59,378 nucleotides of DNA from Lachnospiraceae bacterium (GCA_017439665.1 JAFSIS010000058.1:1-59378); one strand, 5' to 3'; numbered from the stretch's first letter, positions 36,039 to 45,185 are shown. Numbers and translations are program-made. Notes: generated from the sequence alone by a model not told the origin.

Positions 36039-37242
36039 AAGGAAGGGACAGAGTTTATTGGTTCGCTTTTTCGATGGATATCTATCGGTTTTTGCAGAAG
36101 GAAAAGAAGTGGAACGGTTTTTCAATCTCTGCATCAGACGGGATATTGAACTCTGGGATATCGCAAGACAGGATAAAGGCTATATCCTCAAAATGAATGC
36201 AGAGGATTTTTTTCAGGTAAAGGATATTTGTAAAAAGACCGGCTGCAGGCTGAAGATCCTGAAGAGGCAGGGAGCCCCATTCTGGTGGAAAAAACAAAAG
36301 CAGCACAGACTGTTTCTGGCAGGGCCTTTTTTTTGCATTCTTCTTTTGTGGATGCTCTCCGGATGCCTGTGGTCCGTGGAAATAGAGGGGAATTATCAGC
36401 TCAGCAGGGACATTTTGATGGATTTTTTACAGGAACAGGGAGTTCATTATGGAATGCCTCTTCAAAATATTCCTATTACAGAGATCAAGACGGGTCTGAG
36501 AGAGGATTATGAGGAAATCAACTGGGTATCGGTCAGTGTAGAGGGAACGGTTTTGAAAATACGGATGAAGGAAAATGATGTATGGAGTCAGGAAAGAGAA
36601 GAGCTTCCGGGTCTAAACCTGATCAGTACTGTGGATGGAACCATAGATGATATTCTGATTCGGGAAGGTGTAGCTCTGGTAAAAAAAGGAGATGAGGTAA
36701 AAAAGGGAGATGTTCTGATAGAGGGAAAAATACCCATACCGGATGAAAATGGAGAGATAAAGCGGATAGAATACTGTCAGGCAGATGGGGATATATGGAT
36801 CAGAACTGAGATTCCCATAGAGGAAAGCCTGATACTTTCCCATGTAGAAAAAGAGTATTCTGGAGAGGAAAAGGAAAAACTATTTCTGGAAGTGGGAGGA
36901 CATAAGCTGGGGCTGGATATTGGAAAGATTCCCTATGAGGAGTACGATATTCCGGAGGAGAGAAAAGCTATAAGTCTGTTAGGGGAAATTCAGCTGCCTT
37001 TTACCGTCTGCAGAAGGATCTATCGGGAATATACTTCTGTGAATACCAGCTATTCCAGGGAGGAAGGAGAGAAGATCCTGGAGGAAAGGCTGTCAAAAAT
37101 AATCGAAGCTTTGGAGAAAAAAGGGGTACAAATTATTGAAAAAAATGTTAAAATAGTAGCTAATAGTGTTTCCCTGTCCCTGGACGGGAGTATTACTATT
37201 CTTCAGCTGCATAATCAACAGAGTGCCGCCGAAGCAGAATAA
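36031..37242 (+). CDS. yqfD: Sporulation protein YqfD
   Basis: A single-pass membrane protein of 403 residues needed for efficient sporulation in B. subtilis; mechanism unknown. A soluble N-terminal part (about 1-88, with LWDIARQDKGYILKMNAEDF) precedes one membrane helix (about 90-110, RLFLAGPFFCILLLWMLSG). The large outer part begins VWSVEIEGNYQLSRD-like (here CLWSVEIEGNYQLS) and includes LKIRMKEN and a lipoyl-like segment KGDEVKKGDVLIEGKI. It overlaps yqfC by eight bases and is followed by phoH after 15 bases, as in bacilli. Confidence 0.93.
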   Translation: MNRRKGQSLLVRFFDGYLSVFAEGKEVERFFNLCIRRDIELWDIARQDKGYILKMNAEDFFQVKDICKKTGCRLKILKRQGAPFWWKKQKQHRLFLAGPFFCILLLWMLSGCLWSVEIEGNYQLSRDILMDFLQEQGVHYGMPLQNIPITEIKTGLREDYEEINWVSVSVEGTVLKIRMKENDVWSQEREELPGLNLISTVDGTIDDILIREGVALVKKGDEVKKGDVLIEGKIPIPDENGEIKRIEYCQADGDIWIRTEIPIEESLILSHVEKEYSGEEKEKLFLEVGGHKLGLDIGKIPYEEYDIPEERKAISLLGEIQLPFTVCRRIYREYTSVNTSYSREEGEKILEERLSKIIEALEKKGVQIIEKNVKIVANSVSLSLDGSITILQLHNQQSAAEAE

Positions 37243-37257
37243 GAGGAAAAGTGGATA

Positions 37258-38271
37258 ATGATAGAAAAGGAAGATTATTTACCCATTCCCCTGGAACACA
37301 GCCGGAATATTTTCGGTCAGTTTGACTGCCATGCAAGAAAACTGGAACGTTCTTTCGGAATATCCATTATCAATCGTGATGAGGGAATCAAGCTGATCGG
37401 AGCACCCGGGGCAGTGGACAGAGGAAGCAGAGTGTTGAAGGAGCTCTGGGAGCTGTCCAGAAGGGGAAATCAGATACAGGAACAGAATGTGGACTATGCC
37501 ATTGCCATGGCAATGGAGGATAAAGAGGATGTTTTAGTAGATATTGATGGGGATTTGATCTGTCATACCATAAGCGGAAAACCGATCAAGCCTAAAACCC
37601 TGGGGCAGAAGGAATATGCAGATGCCATCCGCAATTCCATGATCGTCTTTGGAATGGGCCCTGCCGGTACGGGAAAGACCTATCTGGCCATGGCCCTGGC
37701 CATCACTGCCTTTAAGAACAATGAAGTGGAGAGGATCATTCTTACCAGACCGGCTATAGAAGCAGGAGAAAAACTGGGCTTTTTACCGGGAGATCTGCAG
37801 AGTAAGGTGGATCCCTATTTAAGGCCTCTTTACGATGCCCTTTACCAGATCATGGGAGCAGAGAGTTTCCTGAAAAATATGGAAAAGGGGTTGATCGAGG
37901 TTGCACCTCTGGCCTATATGAGGGGAAGAACTCTGGACAATGCTTTTATCATTCTGGACGAAGCTCAGAATACTACACCTGCACAGATGAAGATGTTTCT
38001 GACCAGAATCGGTTTTGGTTCCAAGGTGGTGATCACGGGAGATGCTTCTCAGAAGGATCTTGCTGCCAGTGTGGAATCCGGTCTGGATGTTGCAGTGAAG
38101 GTATTATCCAGGGTAGAGGATATTTCCTTCTGCCGGCTGACCAGTAAAGACGTGGTCCGTCATCCTCTGGTACAAAAAATTGTAAAGGCATATGAGGTTT
38201 ATGAATCAAAAGAAAAATACAGAGATAAGCATAGAGAAAAACACAGGAGCAGTAAAAGAAGCAGTCATTAG
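37258..38271 (+). CDS. phoH: PhoH-family ATPase (YbeZ type)
   Basis: A cytoplasmic P-loop ATPase of 337 residues related to the helicase fold of RNA helicases and associated with YbeY in ribosome and RNA metabolism. A short N-terminal nucleic-acid-binding region precedes the ATPase: Walker A FGMGPAGTGKTYLAMA, LTRPAIEAGEKLGFLPGD, Walker B FIILDEAQNTTPAQMKM and VITGDASQKDL. The basic His/Lys-rich tail (YRDKHREKHRSSKRSSH) overlaps the next gene by 80 bases, an unusually long overlap. GAGG lies about 9 bases before the ATG. Confidence 0.94.
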   Translation: MIEKEDYLPIPLEHSRNIFGQFDCHARKLERSFGISIINRDEGIKLIGAPGAVDRGSRVLKELWELSRRGNQIQEQNVDYAIAMAMEDKEDVLVDIDGDLICHTISGKPIKPKTLGQKEYADAIRNSMIVFGMGPAGTGKTYLAMALAITAFKNNEVERIILTRPAIEAGEKLGFLPGDLQSKVDPYLRPLYDALYQIMGAESFLKNMEKGLIEVAPLAYMRGRTLDNAFIILDEAQNTTPAQMKMFLTRIGFGSKVVITGDASQKDLAASVESGLDVAVKVLSRVEDISFCRLTSKDVVRHPLVQKIVKAYEVYESKEKYRDKHREKHRSSKRSSH

Positions 38272-39421
38272 TATCTTTATTTTGCTTCTGGTGGGTATAC
38301 TGACGGCAGTAACCACTTTTTATCTGAATAAGCCGATGGCAGAGATCATCCGGGAGACGACCACTATGATGATCGGCGGTATGATCTTCCTGTTTTTATG
38401 GTATCAGAGTGCTTTCAGTCATTCTCTGCAATACGATAATCAAAAACACCAGATTCGTTTCTTCGGTGTGTTTTTTGTGTGTTATCTGTTGGCCTTGGGA
38501 ATGCTCTTTCTGCCGGTAGGCAGTTGGCCTTTTCTGGCGATCATGGTACTTCTTTCCATGTTCAGTAATTCCTTTATCGGGCTGACTGCCGGGAGTACCC
38601 TGCTCCTTCTTGCGGTGAGCCTTAGCCAGAATACAACCATATACCATTTTTTTCTTTACTATATGGAGGGAATGGCGGGTATTGCTCTGTTTCGGAAGCT
38701 GGATCTGGATTTCAGAGTGGGAGAGCCGCTTTTTCTATCTGCTCTTACTGCCTTTGTGCTGCAGACTGCCCATCTGGTCATTTTTGAAAACCAGCCTCTT
38801 AATCTGGAAATTTTGATCTTACCGCTAATGAACGTATTTATCAATCTGGTATTTCTTTTTTTGATCTTAAAGTTTTTCAGTCGTCTGGCCATGTATCATA
38901 TTCAGGATAAATATGAGGAGATCAATGATCCGGAATTTCCGGTTTTGGCAGAACTAAAGGTGAAAGATAAGAAGCAGTATTTTGAAGCAATACACAGGGC
39001 CTATCTGGCAGACCGGGTATCCAAACGGCTGCATATCAATGATAAAGCCGTAAAGAGCTGTTCCTACTATTATAAAATGGCTTCTGTAGCGAGTACGGAT
39101 GATCAGTCCTGCCTTCCTTTGCAGGAGCAATACCATTTTCCTCAGGAAGCAAAGGCATTGATGGAAGAGTGTATCCGGGGGGAGTATGGCTCCAAGGAAG
39201 CCTGTGTGGTGCTCACTTCCAATGAAGTGATCAAAAGAGTATACCGTATACAGAAGGAGAATACGGAAGGTCAGATTCCCTACGAAAAGATCATTTCCGG
39301 TATTTTTGATGACATGATGGAAAAGGATATTCTGGCAAATTGTGATATTTCCATTAAAGAACTGAGGATTATGGAAAAAGTGTATATAGAGGAGAAACTT
39401 TATTATGACTTTTTACGCTGA
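38192..39421 (+). CDS. Degenerate PgpH-like 7TM-HD protein (probable pseudoenzyme)
   Basis: By position (phoH-X-ybeY) and sequence this is the counterpart of the c-di-AMP phosphodiesterase PgpH/YqfF. It has 409 residues against about 700 in the family. The extracellular 7TMR-HDED domain is missing: after a first helix (about 22-46) the protein passes straight into the membrane domain (about 58-235, six or so helices). The cytoplasmic HD-like domain keeps the first His (H268 in IHRAYLADR), but the His-Asp pair is Tyr294-Lys295 (YYYKMAS where the family has YYHDIGK), and the later Asp is Asn344 (TSNEV for LADSV). Metal binding and hydrolysis should be lost; nucleotide sensing is possible. The start overlaps phoH by 80 bases. 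Confidence 0.82.
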   Translation: MRFMNQKKNTEISIEKNTGAVKEAVISIFILLLVGILTAVTTFYLNKPMAEIIRETTTMMIGGMIFLFLWYQSAFSHSLQYDNQKHQIRFFGVFFVCYLLALGMLFLPVGSWPFLAIMVLLSMFSNSFIGLTAGSTLLLLAVSLSQNTTIYHFFLYYMEGMAGIALFRKLDLDFRVGEPLFLSALTAFVLQTAHLVIFENQPLNLEILILPLMNVFINLVFLFLILKFFSRLAMYHIQDKYEEINDPEFPVLAELKVKDKKQYFEAIHRAYLADRVSKRLHINDKAVKSCSYYYKMASVASTDDQSCLPLQEQYHFPQEAKALMEECIRGEYGSKEACVVLTSNEVIKRVYRIQKENTEGQIPYEKIISGIFDDMMEKDILANCDISIKELRIMEKVYIEEKLYYDFLR

Positions 39422-39911
39422 GAATGAAACCGGAATGGAGCTGCCCTTTGACTGGAAGGAAGTTTTTTCATTGGTGGGAGAAGGAGTGCTGGAGCAGGAG
39501 AATTGTCCCTACGAGACGGAGATAAGCCTTCTTTTGACGGATGAAAAGACTATCCGGGAAATGAATCGGGAAACCAGAGGAATTGACCAGGTTACGGATG
39601 TGCTTTCTTTCCCAAATCTGTTTTTTGATCATCCCGGAGATTTTTCTTCTGTGGAAGATACGCAGGCAGACTGTTTTCATCCGGATACGGGGGAACTGCG
39701 TCTGGGAGAAATGGTGATCTGCATGGAAAAACTGTATGAGCAGGCAGAAAGCTATGGTCACAGTGTAAAGAGAGAATTTGCTTTTCTGGTGGCTCACAGC
39801 ATGCTTCATTTGTGCGGCTATGATCATATGGAAGCCGAAGAGGAGACAGTGATGAACAGCCGTCAGGAGAAAGTGTTGAATTTACTGGGAATTACAAGAG
39901 AACAGCTATAG
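39405..39911 (+). CDS. ybeY: Endoribonuclease YbeY (rRNA maturation)
   Basis: A zinc-dependent RNase of 168 residues for 16S rRNA 3'-end maturation and ribosome quality control. The metal motif HX3HX5H is complete: H131, H135, H141 in AHSMLHLCGYDH. TRGIDQVTDVLSFPN is the conserved upstream segment. A 25-residue insertion after it (HPGDFSSVEDTQADCFHPD) is longer than in E. coli but usual in clostridia. It overlaps the upstream gene by 17 bases, with GAGGAG about 11 bases before the ATG. Works with PhoH in the same cluster. Confidence 0.95.
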   Translation: MTFYAENETGMELPFDWKEVFSLVGEGVLEQENCPYETEISLLLTDEKTIREMNRETRGIDQVTDVLSFPNLFFDHPGDFSSVEDTQADCFHPDTGELRLGEMVICMEKLYEQAESYGHSVKREFAFLVAHSMLHLCGYDHMEAEEETVMNSRQEKVLNLLGITREQL

Positions 39912-39940
39912 TATACAGGAGAATTTGCGAGGATTAAAGG

Positions 39941-41530
39941 GTGCGGGAAAAACGACTAAAGGAAAACAGAACTAAGAAAAGAACGAATTTTGAAACCGGA
40001 ATTCTGGCAACATTAATTCTGCTTATTTTTCGGATTCCGCTGGCAAGGACCATTGGGGATGAAGCAAACGGATATCTGGCAATATCCTGGGAGATTTACA
40101 GCCTGTTCTACCTGCTCTTCGGCTTTGGCTATTCCGAGGCAGTCAGTATTATGGTAAAAAACAGGATAGAAAGAGGGCTTTACCGGAATGGTGTCAAAAG
40201 CATGAGTACCGTTTTGCTGGCTGGATTTTTTTCGGCGGCGGCAGGGGCATTGCTGCTTTATGCAGTATCCACGCCCCTGGCCGGTTTCTTTCCCGGAGAA
40301 AAGATGGTAGAGATCAGTTTGAAGGCCTTTGCTCCTCTTATTCTATGTTCTGCCATTTTGGGAATATACAGAGGATATTTCGAAGGGATGGGAAGCCGTG
40401 TTCCTACGAATATTTCACGTCTGGTGGAAGCTGTGGTTACGGCAACAGGAAGTCTTCTGTTTGTATTTATTGCCAGAGGCTATGGAGAAAAAGTAGGAGC
40501 ACTTTTGCATGACAGCCATTTTGCTTCGGGATTTGCAGCTGCCGGAGTGGTGGCGGGCTATCTCTGCGGAAGTATTCTCTCCTTTCTTTTTCTGGGCCTC
40601 GTTTATATTTTGTATAAAACAGGATATAACCGCCTGTTAAAAAAGGATCCTACCAGAGTGGCAGAGGCCAGAGGTGGGTTGATCAGAGAGCTTACAGGTA
40701 TTCTTCCTACAATCATTTTTCCGATTCTTTTTCTCAGGCTATATCGGTTCGCCAATCTATGGATTTACAAAGGACAGCTTTCCACAGAGGAAGAAATCCT
40801 TAAGGGAATTGGAATCATAGGAAGCTTTTATGGAAAAATAACGGTATTAATGTCCCTGGCCATTGTACTGATCCTGCTCATCTGTGGCGGAGGGAAAAAA
40901 AGAAATAAAAAACAGTTGATGCAGAATGAATTCAGAACCGGAAAGCAGATTCTGACAGAGGAATTGCAGAAGCTGTTTTTACTGGCCTTTCCCATTGCGG
41001 GAAGTTATATTTCCCTTTCAGAAGTACTGTTAAAAACCATTTTTAAAACAGCCAGTCAGAATGACTGCCGGCTTTTCATGGTAGCGGGGGGAAGTGTGAT
41101 CTTTATTTCTCTGGGGGTATATCTATATCGTTTACTGATTTCCCTCCAGTTAAAAAAGCAGGTGGTCATTGTACAGGCAGTGGCATTTATCTTCCAGTTG
41201 GTGTTCATGCTTTTCATTGTAAAGCTTCCGACGGTAGGAAATCTGTCTTTTTCCGCTCTCTCCCTCGGAGTAGCAGAGATGATGTTCTGGATTGTCTTTT
41301 GCCTGGGACAGCTGTTCATTTTACTTAAGGGATATCGGCTGAGACTTCCCTGGGGAAATCTGGTGTTCCTTCCTCTGATCAGGACTCTGGTCATGGTGGT
41401 TGTACAGATTTTAGTCGTTAATCTCCTTAAAGCAACTATTCCTTCCTGGATCATCTGTATCCTGGGGATCGGTATGGGAATCGTTTTTTACCAGTTAGCA
41501 GGAAGAGTTTCTCTCTTTCATAAAGTATAA
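39941..41530 (+). CDS. MOP-superfamily lipid-linked oligosaccharide flippase (SpoVB/MurJ-like)
   Basis: An integral membrane protein of 529 residues with about 13-14 hydrophobic helices of the Mvin/PST/MATE fold. Early markers are IPLARTIGDEANGYLAISWEIYSL and GYSEAVSIMVKNRIERG, which resemble SpoVB and clostridial polysaccharide exporters. A Lys/Arg/Gln-rich loop sits at about 310-340. The likely role is flipping a lipid-linked cell-wall or spore-cortex precursor; the exact substrate cannot be read. GTG 39941 has GAGG 8 bases upstream. It lies between ybeY and a BofC-like gene, in a stretch rich in sporulation genes. Confidence 0.85.
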   Translation: MREKRLKENRTKKRTNFETGILATLILLIFRIPLARTIGDEANGYLAISWEIYSLFYLLFGFGYSEAVSIMVKNRIERGLYRNGVKSMSTVLLAGFFSAAAGALLLYAVSTPLAGFFPGEKMVEISLKAFAPLILCSAILGIYRGYFEGMGSRVPTNISRLVEAVVTATGSLLFVFIARGYGEKVGALLHDSHFASGFAAAGVVAGYLCGSILSFLFLGLVYILYKTGYNRLLKKDPTRVAEARGGLIRELTGILPTIIFPILFLRLYRFANLWIYKGQLSTEEEILKGIGIIGSFYGKITVLMSLAIVLILLICGGGKKRNKKQLMQNEFRTGKQILTEELQKLFLLAFPIAGSYISLSEVLLKTIFKTASQNDCRLFMVAGGSVIFISLGVYLYRLLISLQLKKQVVIVQAVAFIFQLVFMLFIVKLPTVGNLSFSALSLGVAEMMFWIVFCLGQLFILLKGYRLRLPWGNLVFLPLIRTLVMVVVQILVVNLLKATIPSWIICILGIGMGIVFYQLAGRVSLFHKV

Positions 41531-41584
41531 AAAGTTAAAATATGGCTGATACTATTCAAAAAAAGAAAGTTGATGTGAAACCAG

Positions 41585-42217
41585 ATGAAACTTTTGAAAA
41601 GTATTAGCTTATATTTTATTTATCCAATAACCATGTTTTTATTAGGGTTCTTTTCCCATATGGCTTATGTGGAATTTTTTTATCCTGGGCGTTATCCTGA
41701 CCAGGTTCAGGAAAATGTATCTGAAAGCAGTGGAGAGGAAGAAGCGGTTATTCAGGTAGCAGAAACAGGGGGAGAGATCACTACCTGTGATACGGATTAT
41801 GTGGTTGTGGAGTATAACCTGGGGGATGATACCAGTAAATCCAGCAGTGGACGGCTTCCGGAGAAATATCTGGGGATGACCAGGGAAAATCTGGAAGAGG
41901 CTCTGAAGGATTATGAGATGAATCCCACCCTGGAAGATCAGGAAAAGGGATTCCTTTCCCTTGAACTGGAGCGTTTTTCTGCAAAACAGGTGGTGGTGCA
42001 AAAAAACTTCCAGCCAATAGAAAAGTCAAGTGGCTATTATCTTATGGTAGAAGATGGGAAGATCATCGTAATGGAAGAGGATCAGAGAACGGTCTATCTT
42101 ACGACGGAGATCTATGCAGATGATCTCTCGGACAGACTGAAGCAGGAACTGATCATTGGAAAATATATTCACAGTATAGATGAGCTTTATGGTTTCCTGG
42201 AATCCTATACCAGTTAG
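41585..42217 (+). CDS. BofC-like single-pass membrane protein
   Basis: A 210-residue protein with one N-terminal membrane helix (about 8-27, LYFIYPITMFLLGFFSHMA) and an extracytoplasmic part. An acidic linker (about 38-60) leads to a segment with CDTDYVVVEYNLGD. The last 62 residues (GYYLMVEDGKIIVMEEDQ, VYLTTEIYADDLSD, SIDELYGFLESYTS) resemble the C-terminal domain of BofC, the forespore protein that restrains the SpoIVB protease in B. subtilis. The match is by pattern only. The neighbourhood (yqfC, yqfD, flippase) is compatible with a sporulation role. Confidence 0.6.
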   Translation: MKLLKSISLYFIYPITMFLLGFFSHMAYVEFFYPGRYPDQVQENVSESSGEEEAVIQVAETGGEITTCDTDYVVVEYNLGDDTSKSSSGRLPEKYLGMTRENLEEALKDYEMNPTLEDQEKGFLSLELERFSAKQVVVQKNFQPIEKSSGYYLMVEDGKIIVMEEDQRTVYLTTEIYADDLSDRLKQELIIGKYIHSIDELYGFLESYTS

Positions 42218-42222
42218 AAAGT

Positions 42223-42246
42223 CACCGTCCCGTATTAGGGACCGTG
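42223..42246 (+). promoter_or_regulatory. Hairpin upstream of the flavoprotein gene
   Basis: CACCGTCCC (42223-42231), a six-base loop and GGGACCGTG (42238-42246) pair at 8 of 9 positions. There is no T-run after it. It begins six bases after the stop of the BofC-like gene and may be a processing or weak termination site. Confidence 0.4.
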
Positions 42247-42283
42247 TGGAATGTATTGCTAAAGCAGTGGAAGAAGAGGAAAA

Positions 42284-43522
42284 ATGAAAATAGGAATTAT
42301 CGGAGGAGGGGCCTCGGGAATCATGGCAGCAATTATTGCGGCAGATTCCGGGGCCGAGGTAACAATTCTGGAGAAAAAAGACAGGATTGGAAAGAAAATT
42401 CTTGCAACCGGAAATGGAAAATGCAATTTTACTAACAAAATAGTAGAAAAAGATGACTACATCAGTCAAAAAGAAGGGATTTATCAAAACTATATAAGTC
42501 AATTCGATGAAAAACGGGTGTTACATTTTTTTGCTGAGCAGGGAATGTTGGCCAAAGAAAAAAGTGGATATTTTTATCCCCGGTCGGAACAGGCATCAAC
42601 CGTATTGGATGTGCTCCGAAAGAAGCTGCAGGAAAAAGGGGTGACGGTTCTTACAGAAAGCTGTCCCGATTCTCTAAAGAGGCAGGGTGAAGGTTTTGTG
42701 GTCAGGCTGGGGAAAAAAACTTTATTTTTTCATCATCTGATCCTTGCCTGCGGTAGTTTTGCCGGGGAAAAGCTACAGGAAGGAATTTCCGGCTACGATT
42801 ATGCCCAAAAGTTTGGACATACCCTGGTTCCCGTGGTTCCGGCCCTGGTTCAGTTGAGAGCCGATCACGACCGGGAGGTATTTAAGGCAATCGCAGGTGT
42901 CAGATGTGAGGCAAAAATCACCTTGTACATAGAGGGAAAGATGCGTGCCCGGGAGCGGGGAGAGCTGCAGCTTACGGATTATGGAATTTCGGGTATTCCG
43001 GTTTTTCAATTAAGCCGACATGCAGCCTATGGTTTTCATACCCAAAAAAAAGTTAAAGCTTCCATTGATTTTCTGCCTGAGTACGATGATGGGGAGTGGG
43101 AAGGGCTGATACGGGAAAAATGGGAAGGATTTAATCCCCAGGCTTTGACAGAAGACTTTTTTTTGGGCTTTTTAAACAAAAAATTAAATCTGCATTTTAT
43201 CAGAAAAGCAGGATTAAAACCCCAGCAGCCCATGGGAAATTATTCCTATGAACAGATTTTGCAGGCTTGCCTGCAAATGAAAAACTGGGAGGTAGAGCTG
43301 ACCGGAACCAATCCCTTTGCCTCAGCTCAGGTATGTGCGGGAGGAGTATCCATGGATGAGGTCACTTTGCAGCTGGAATCCAGAAAGGTAAAGGGGCTGT
43401 TTTTTGCCGGAGAAATCCTGGATGTGGATGGAAGATGTGGGGGATACAACCTGCAGTGGGCATGGACCAGCGGTTATATTGCCGGAAAGGCTGCGGCAGA
43501 AAGAAGGCTTCCTTCAGTTTAG
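42284..43522 (+). CDS. FAD-dependent oxidoreductase, BaiN/YhiN (HI0933) family
   Basis: A flavoprotein of 412 residues. The FAD-binding start is GIIGGGASGIMAAIIAADSGAEVTILEK, followed by the family signature KKILATGNGKCNFTN. The C-terminal region AQVCAGGVSMDEV, GLFFAGEILDVDGRCGGYNLQWAW completes the FAD site. Members have been proposed as NAD(P)H-dependent reductases, including BaiN of bile-acid 7-dehydroxylating clostridia; substrate here is unknown, and no other bile-acid gene is nearby. AGAGGAAAA precedes the ATG. Confidence 0.9.
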   Translation: MKIGIIGGGASGIMAAIIAADSGAEVTILEKKDRIGKKILATGNGKCNFTNKIVEKDDYISQKEGIYQNYISQFDEKRVLHFFAEQGMLAKEKSGYFYPRSEQASTVLDVLRKKLQEKGVTVLTESCPDSLKRQGEGFVVRLGKKTLFFHHLILACGSFAGEKLQEGISGYDYAQKFGHTLVPVVPALVQLRADHDREVFKAIAGVRCEAKITLYIEGKMRARERGELQLTDYGISGIPVFQLSRHAAYGFHTQKKVKASIDFLPEYDDGEWEGLIREKWEGFNPQALTEDFFLGFLNKKLNLHFIRKAGLKPQQPMGNYSYEQILQACLQMKNWEVELTGTNPFASAQVCAGGVSMDEVTLQLESRKVKGLFFAGEILDVDGRCGGYNLQWAWTSGYIAGKAAAERRLPSV

Positions 43523-43571
43523 TCAGATCAGGTTACAGTAAGCAGTATAGTCAAAAAATGAGGTAAAACGG

Positions 43572-45185
43572 ATGATACGTTTACAGCAGGTAAAGATCCC
43601 GGTGAATGAAGCAGGATCAGAAAAAGAGCTGGAACAGCAGCAGAGGGTGCAGCTGGAGAAAAAGATCAGAAAACTTCTGGGCTTAAAGCGTCCGGAGGAA
43701 CTGATCAGCTGGAGTATTGTTAAACGCTCTCTGGATGCCAGGAAAAAGCCCGATTTGTTTTATTTATATCTTATTGATGTCCGGGTTAAGGATGAGAAGA
43801 GCGTTTTGGCCCGGTGCCGCAACGGGCAGATCGAAAAGCTGGAGAAAAAAGACTATTGCTTTCCGAAAGACAGAAAGCCCAGAGCCCTGCGGCCTGTTAT
43901 TGTAGGAACCGGACCGGCAGGTCTTTTCTGTGGTTATTTTCTTGCAAAATACGGATACCGGCCCATCCTTCTGGAAAGAGGAAAGGCTGTGGATGAACGC
44001 AGGGAGGATGTGGAGCATTTTTGGAAGACGGGGGAACTGGATCCTGAGTCCAACGTTCAATTTGGTGAGGGAGGAGCAGGAACCTTTTCCGATGGAAAGC
44101 TGAATACGTTGGTGAAAGAAAAGCACGGAAGAAACCGTGAGGTACTGCGTATACTGGTTGAGCATGGGGCACCGGACAGTATTTTATATGACAGTAAACC
44201 GCATATTGGAACAGATATCTTAAGTCTGGTGGTAAAACGGATGCGGGAGCAGATCCTTTCCTGGGGAGGTCAAGTGCGCTTCCAGACCAGAATGGAAGAG
44301 CTTCTTTTTTCTGAAAACAAGGTCGTTGGTGTCCGTCTGGCAGGAGGAGAGGTGCTTGAGACGGATGCAGTGGTTCTGGCTGTGGGACACAGTGCCAGGG
44401 ATACCTTTCAGATGTGTTTCAATAGTCATGTTCCTATGGAAGCCAAGCCCTTTGCCGTAGGATACCGGGTAGAGCATCCCCAAAAGCTGATTGATCATGG
44501 GCAGTATGGAGAGTGCTGTATGCGTTGCCTGCCTGCAGCGGCCTATAAGCTGGCCATGAAGTCAGACAGTGGACGGGGGGTTTATTCCTTCTGCATGTGC
44601 CCGGGAGGATATGTGGTAAATGCCAGCAGTGAACCAGGGCGATTGGCCATAAATGGAATGAGTTACAGTGGACGGGACGGAAAGAATGCCAACAGTGCTA
44701 TTCTGGTATCCGTATCCCCGGAAGATTTTGGTGGTGATGGGCCCCTTGCCGGAGTGGAATTTCAGCGAAGATTGGAAGAAGCGGCTTACAGGCTGGGCCA
44801 GGGGAGGATACCAGTTCAGTATTATAGAGATTTTAAAGGCAGATCGGAACACAGAGGGCATATCCCGGAGAGTTTTCTGCCATCCATGAAGGGAGAATAT
44901 GTGTTTGCTCCGGTAAAGGAGATTCTTCCTCAGGCTCTGAATGAAGTTTTTATCCAGGGAATGGAGCATTTTCAACGCCTGATTCCCGGCTTTGCAGATG
45001 ATTATGCCTGTATCTCGGGAATCGAAAGCAGAACCTCATCCCCAGTTCGGATCAACAGAGATGAGGAGGGGCAGTCGGTTTTCAGAGGGCTCTATCCCTG
45101 CGGAGAAGGGGCCGGTTATGCAGGAGGGATCACTTCTGCGGCTATGGATGGAATTTTTATTGCGGAAATGGTTGCAAAGGGGTAA
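43572..45185 (+). CDS. NAD(P)/FAD-dependent oxidoreductase (COG2509-type)
   Basis: A flavoprotein of 537 residues. An N-terminal alpha/beta domain (about 1-105, SWSIVKRSLDARKKPDLFYLY) precedes the FAD motif VIVGTGPAGLFCGYFLAKYGY (about 110-130), then GEGGAGTFSDGKLNT and a C-terminal GGITSAAMDGIFIAE. The layout matches the uncharacterised FAD-dependent dehydrogenases widespread in Firmicutes. Substrate unknown. GAGG lies 8 bases before the ATG. It may be co-transcribed with the BaiN-like gene 49 bases upstream. Confidence 0.88.
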   Translation: MIRLQQVKIPVNEAGSEKELEQQQRVQLEKKIRKLLGLKRPEELISWSIVKRSLDARKKPDLFYLYLIDVRVKDEKSVLARCRNGQIEKLEKKDYCFPKDRKPRALRPVIVGTGPAGLFCGYFLAKYGYRPILLERGKAVDERREDVEHFWKTGELDPESNVQFGEGGAGTFSDGKLNTLVKEKHGRNREVLRILVEHGAPDSILYDSKPHIGTDILSLVVKRMREQILSWGGQVRFQTRMEELLFSENKVVGVRLAGGEVLETDAVVLAVGHSARDTFQMCFNSHVPMEAKPFAVGYRVEHPQKLIDHGQYGECCMRCLPAAAYKLAMKSDSGRGVYSFCMCPGGYVVNASSEPGRLAINGMSYSGRDGKNANSAILVSVSPEDFGGDGPLAGVEFQRRLEEAAYRLGQGRIPVQYYRDFKGRSEHRGHIPESFLPSMKGEYVFAPVKEILPQALNEVFIQGMEHFQRLIPGFADDYACISGIESRTSSPVRINRDEEGQSVFRGLYPCGEGAGYAGGITSAAMDGIFIAEMVAKG

